Below, piece after piece: positions 4,637-6,705 of a DNA stretch of 6,705 nt. The stretch spans positions 1 to 6,705 of the forward strand of contig JAAYZZ010000126.1 of NCBI GenBank assembly GCA_012514595.1. Reading direction: 5' to 3'. The notes beneath the pieces were generated by a model, which made no database searches, was not told the origin of the DNA, and saw only the letters and a list, made by a program, of their open reading frames with translations. Position 1 is the first letter of the stretch, and each line of letters opens with the position of its first letter. Source of the stretch: Elusimicrobiota bacterium (GTDB lineage Bacteria; Omnitrophota; Gorgyraeia; Zapsychrales; Fredricksoniimonadaceae). Position numbers and translations under genes: made by a program.

Positions 4637-6705
4637 ATGTCCCCCGAAGGTTCCTGTGCAGGTAGTTGTGAGGCCGACCCCAAGGTCAAGGTCCAGAATC
4701 TGAAGTATGTCTTTAATCCCAGGTCTGTTGCCGTCGTTGGCGCCTCCTCCGAGGCGGGCAAGGTCGGCTATCAGATCCTCAACAACATCATCCAGAACGG
4801 CTACAAGGGTAAGCTGTATCCCATCAACAAGAAGGCGAAGGAGATCCTGGGGGTCCCTTGTTTCCCGTCCCTCCTTGATGTCCCGACGGATGTGGACTTC
4901 GCGGTGATCGCGGTCCCGGCGCCTCTGGTGGAGGGGGTCCTTCAGGAATGTGTGAAGAAGAACGTGAAGGGCACGGTCGTCATCACCTCCGGGTTTTCCG
5001 AGATCGGCCGCAAGAAAGAGGAGCAGGCCCTCAAGGACATCGCGGACAAGAATAATATCGGTCTTCTGGGGCCGAACACCTTCGGGTTCGTTTATACTCC
5101 GGCCAATCTGAACGCCTCCTTTGGTCCCACAAATGTCTCGCCGGGAAAGATCGCTTTTGTCTCGCAGAGCGGGGCGCTGGCGATCTCCCTGATGGGCTGG
5201 ACCATGATGGAGAAGATCGGTCTCGCCTCGGTCGTGAGCCTCGGGAACAAGGCCGACATCGGCGAGAAGGAGCTCATCGAGTATTTCAATGATGATCCGA
5301 ATGTCAGCGTCATTCTGATCTACATGGAAGGGATCAAGGATGGCCGGAAGTTCATGACCACCAAGGTCAAAAAGCCTGTTGTGGTCCTCAAGTCAGGGTC
5401 ATCCTCACGCGGTGCCCAGGCTGCGGCCTCGCATACTGGATCTCTCTCAGGTTCGGACAAGATCTACAGCGCCGCATTCACGCAGCTGGGGATGATGCGC
5501 GCCCGGACCTTTACCCACGCCTTTGGCGCGGCCTGCGCGCTCTCGATGCCCCTTCCTCAAGGCGAGGATGCGGTCATCATCACCAACGGCGGCGGGATCG
5601 GGGTGAGCGCGACCGATGAGTGCGAGATATCCGGCGTTAAACTTCTGGAGGATCCCGAGTGGTTGGAGGCAAAGTTCCGGTGCACGATGCCCGAATTCGG
5701 GAGCACCAAGAATCCGATCGACGTGACCGGCGGCGGGGGATGCAAGAGCTATCGGGAGGCGGTGCGCATTTCTCTGACTGAGGAACGCATCCATGCGGTC
5801 CTGGTCCTCTACTGCGAGACGGCCGTGACAGATCCCGTTGAGGTCGCCAAGGCGATCATCGAGGAATACAACGCGGTCAAGCGCAACAAGCCGATCATGG
5901 TGACGATCGTCGGAGGGGAGAGGTCCCGTCAGGCGATCCAGCTCCTCAATGAGGCCCAGATCCCGGCTGTGACGGAGGTCCGGGAAGCGGTCTCGGGTCT
6001 CAAGTCGCTTTACTCCTGGAAGGAAGTCTCCTCCCGCCCCAAAGAGAAGGTGAAGGACCCCGAGGCCCCTGCCAGGGCTTTGGAGGTCATCGGGCGCGTC
6101 CGGGGCGAAGGGCGGACGTTCCTTCTGGAGCATGAGTCGCGCGAGGTCCTGGAGGCCTGCGGAGTTCCCATGCCCAAGTGGGGTTTTGCAACGACCGCCA
6201 AAGAGGCCGTCGAGATCGCGGAGAAGGCGGGGATGTATCCTGTGGCCATGAAGATCACATCTGTCGACATTATCCACAAGTCGGATGTGGGAGGGGTCAT
6301 TCTCAACATTAAGAATGCCGAGGAGATGTCTGCGGCCTTTGAGAGGATGATGGCGACCGTCAAGAAGAACGCGCCGCAGGCCAAGATCCTGGGGGTCAAT
6401 CTCTGCCAGATGGTCGACGGGATCCAGTGTATCGTGGGCATGAACAAGGACCCGCAGTTCGGTCCGGCCGTGATGTTCGGACTGGGCGGCATCTTCGTCG
6501 AGGTCTTGAAGGACGTTACCTTCCGCATCGTCCCCTTCAGCGAAGGAGAGGCGAACCGGATGGTCGGTGAGATCAAGGCCCGCAAGCTTCTCGACGGCTA
6601 TCGTGGCCAGGGCGCGCACAAAGAGTCTGTGATCAAGACGCTGATGGCCCTCCAGAAGGTCGCGGAGCATGTGAAGGAAGTGGACATCAACCCCCTCATC
6701 ACCAA
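4637..6705 (+). CDS. Acetate-CoA ligase (ADP-forming), fused alpha-beta (3' end outside window)
   Basis: From ATG 4637 the frame stays open to the window end, giving 689 complete codons; fused family members are about 700 residues, so little is missing. The enzyme makes ATP and acetate (or another acid) from acyl-CoA, ADP and phosphate, reversibly, in the cytoplasm. The domains are a CoA-binding Rossmann domain (about 24-150, GASSEAGKVG), succinyl-CoA-synthetase-like ligase domains (about 170-460: SQSGALAISL, NGGGIGVSATD, NPIDVTGG) and a beta ATP-grasp part (about 480-689: HKSDVGGV, MFGLGGIFVEVLKD, EVDINPL). The phosphorylated histidine of the alpha part is H266 in SHTGSLSG, and the second transfer histidine of the beta part is H547. 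Keeping H266 argues against a Pat-type protein acetyltransferase, whose ligase domain has lost it, although a GNAT domain past the window end cannot be excluded. About 22 residues precede the usual start of the family and include CAGSC. The PFOR gene upstream makes acetyl-CoA the likely substrate. Acid specificity cannot be read from the sequence. Confidence 0.93.
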   Translation, partial: MSPEGSCAGSCEADPKVKVQNLKYVFNPRSVAVVGASSEAGKVGYQILNNIIQNGYKGKLYPINKKAKEILGVPCFPSLLDVPTDVDFAVIAVPAPLVEGVLQECVKKNVKGTVVITSGFSEIGRKKEEQALKDIADKNNIGLLGPNTFGFVYTPANLNASFGPTNVSPGKIAFVSQSGALAISLMGWTMMEKIGLASVVSLGNKADIGEKELIEYFNDDPNVSVILIYMEGIKDGRKFMTTKVKKPVVVLKSGSSSRGAQAAASHTGSLSGSDKIYSAAFTQLGMMRARTFTHAFGAACALSMPLPQGEDAVIITNGGGIGVSATDECEISGVKLLEDPEWLEAKFRCTMPEFGSTKNPIDVTGGGGCKSYREAVRISLTEERIHAVLVLYCETAVTDPVEVAKAIIEEYNAVKRNKPIMVTIVGGERSRQAIQLLNEAQIPAVTEVREAVSGLKSLYSWKEVSSRPKEKVKDPEAPARALEVIGRVRGEGRTFLLEHESREVLEACGVPMPKWGFATTAKEAVEIAEKAGMYPVAMKITSVDIIHKSDVGGVILNIKNAEEMSAAFERMMATVKKNAPQAKILGVNLCQMVDGIQCIVGMNKDPQFGPAVMFGLGGIFVEVLKDVTFRIVPFSEGEANRMVGEIKARKLLDGYRGQGAHKESVIKTLMALQKVAEHVKEVDINPLIT

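Noticed and set aside
5447..6670. Open frame of 407 codons on the - strand opposite the ADP-forming ligase
   Set aside because: It overlaps conserved catalytic regions of the ligase on the other strand and shows no family signature, so it is a shadow frame.

Overview
The window looks like ordinary chromosome from an anaerobic, or at least facultatively fermentative, bacterium. The HD-GYP type protein and the rho-independent terminators point to Bacteria. Pyruvate:ferredoxin oxidoreductase (PFOR) points to low-oxygen metabolism with ferredoxin or flavodoxin as electron carrier. The sequence is GC-rich by eye and all three genes lie on the + strand. I cannot name a phylum from the sequence alone.

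Layout. Positions 2-670 hold the 3' end of a signalling gene: the tail of a probable GAF domain followed by an HD-GYP domain whose metal-binding histidines are partly replaced. Positions 671-967 are a non-coding gap of about 300 bases. It holds an AT-rich tract, a good sigma70-like promoter (TTTACA-N16-TATCAT, 726-753), a possible 21-codon leader ORF (799-864), a strong intrinsic terminator (876-903), and then 64 bases with a modest hairpin and the ribosome binding site of the next gene. Positions 968-4531 encode a complete 1187-residue single-chain PFOR (NifJ type) with every expected thiamine diphosphate and iron-sulfur motif. Positions 4532-4636 hold a second terminator-like hairpin with a T tract, ending only 22 bases before the next start codon. 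From 4637 to the window end runs an acetate-CoA ligase (ADP-forming) with fused alpha and beta parts; 689 codons are visible and probably only a short C-terminal stretch is missing.

How the genes work together. PFOR turns pyruvate and CoA into acetyl-CoA, CO2 and reduced ferredoxin. The ADP-forming ligase turns acetyl-CoA, ADP and phosphate into acetate, CoA and ATP. Side by side they form a two-enzyme pyruvate-to-acetate route that yields ATP without phosphotransacetylase and acetate kinase. The HD-GYP gene is probably a separate transcription unit.

I see no clear new multi-gene system. The points most worth a second look are the terminators placed directly in front of both metabolic genes, with no convincing promoter between terminator and gene, and the degenerate HD-GYP active site.
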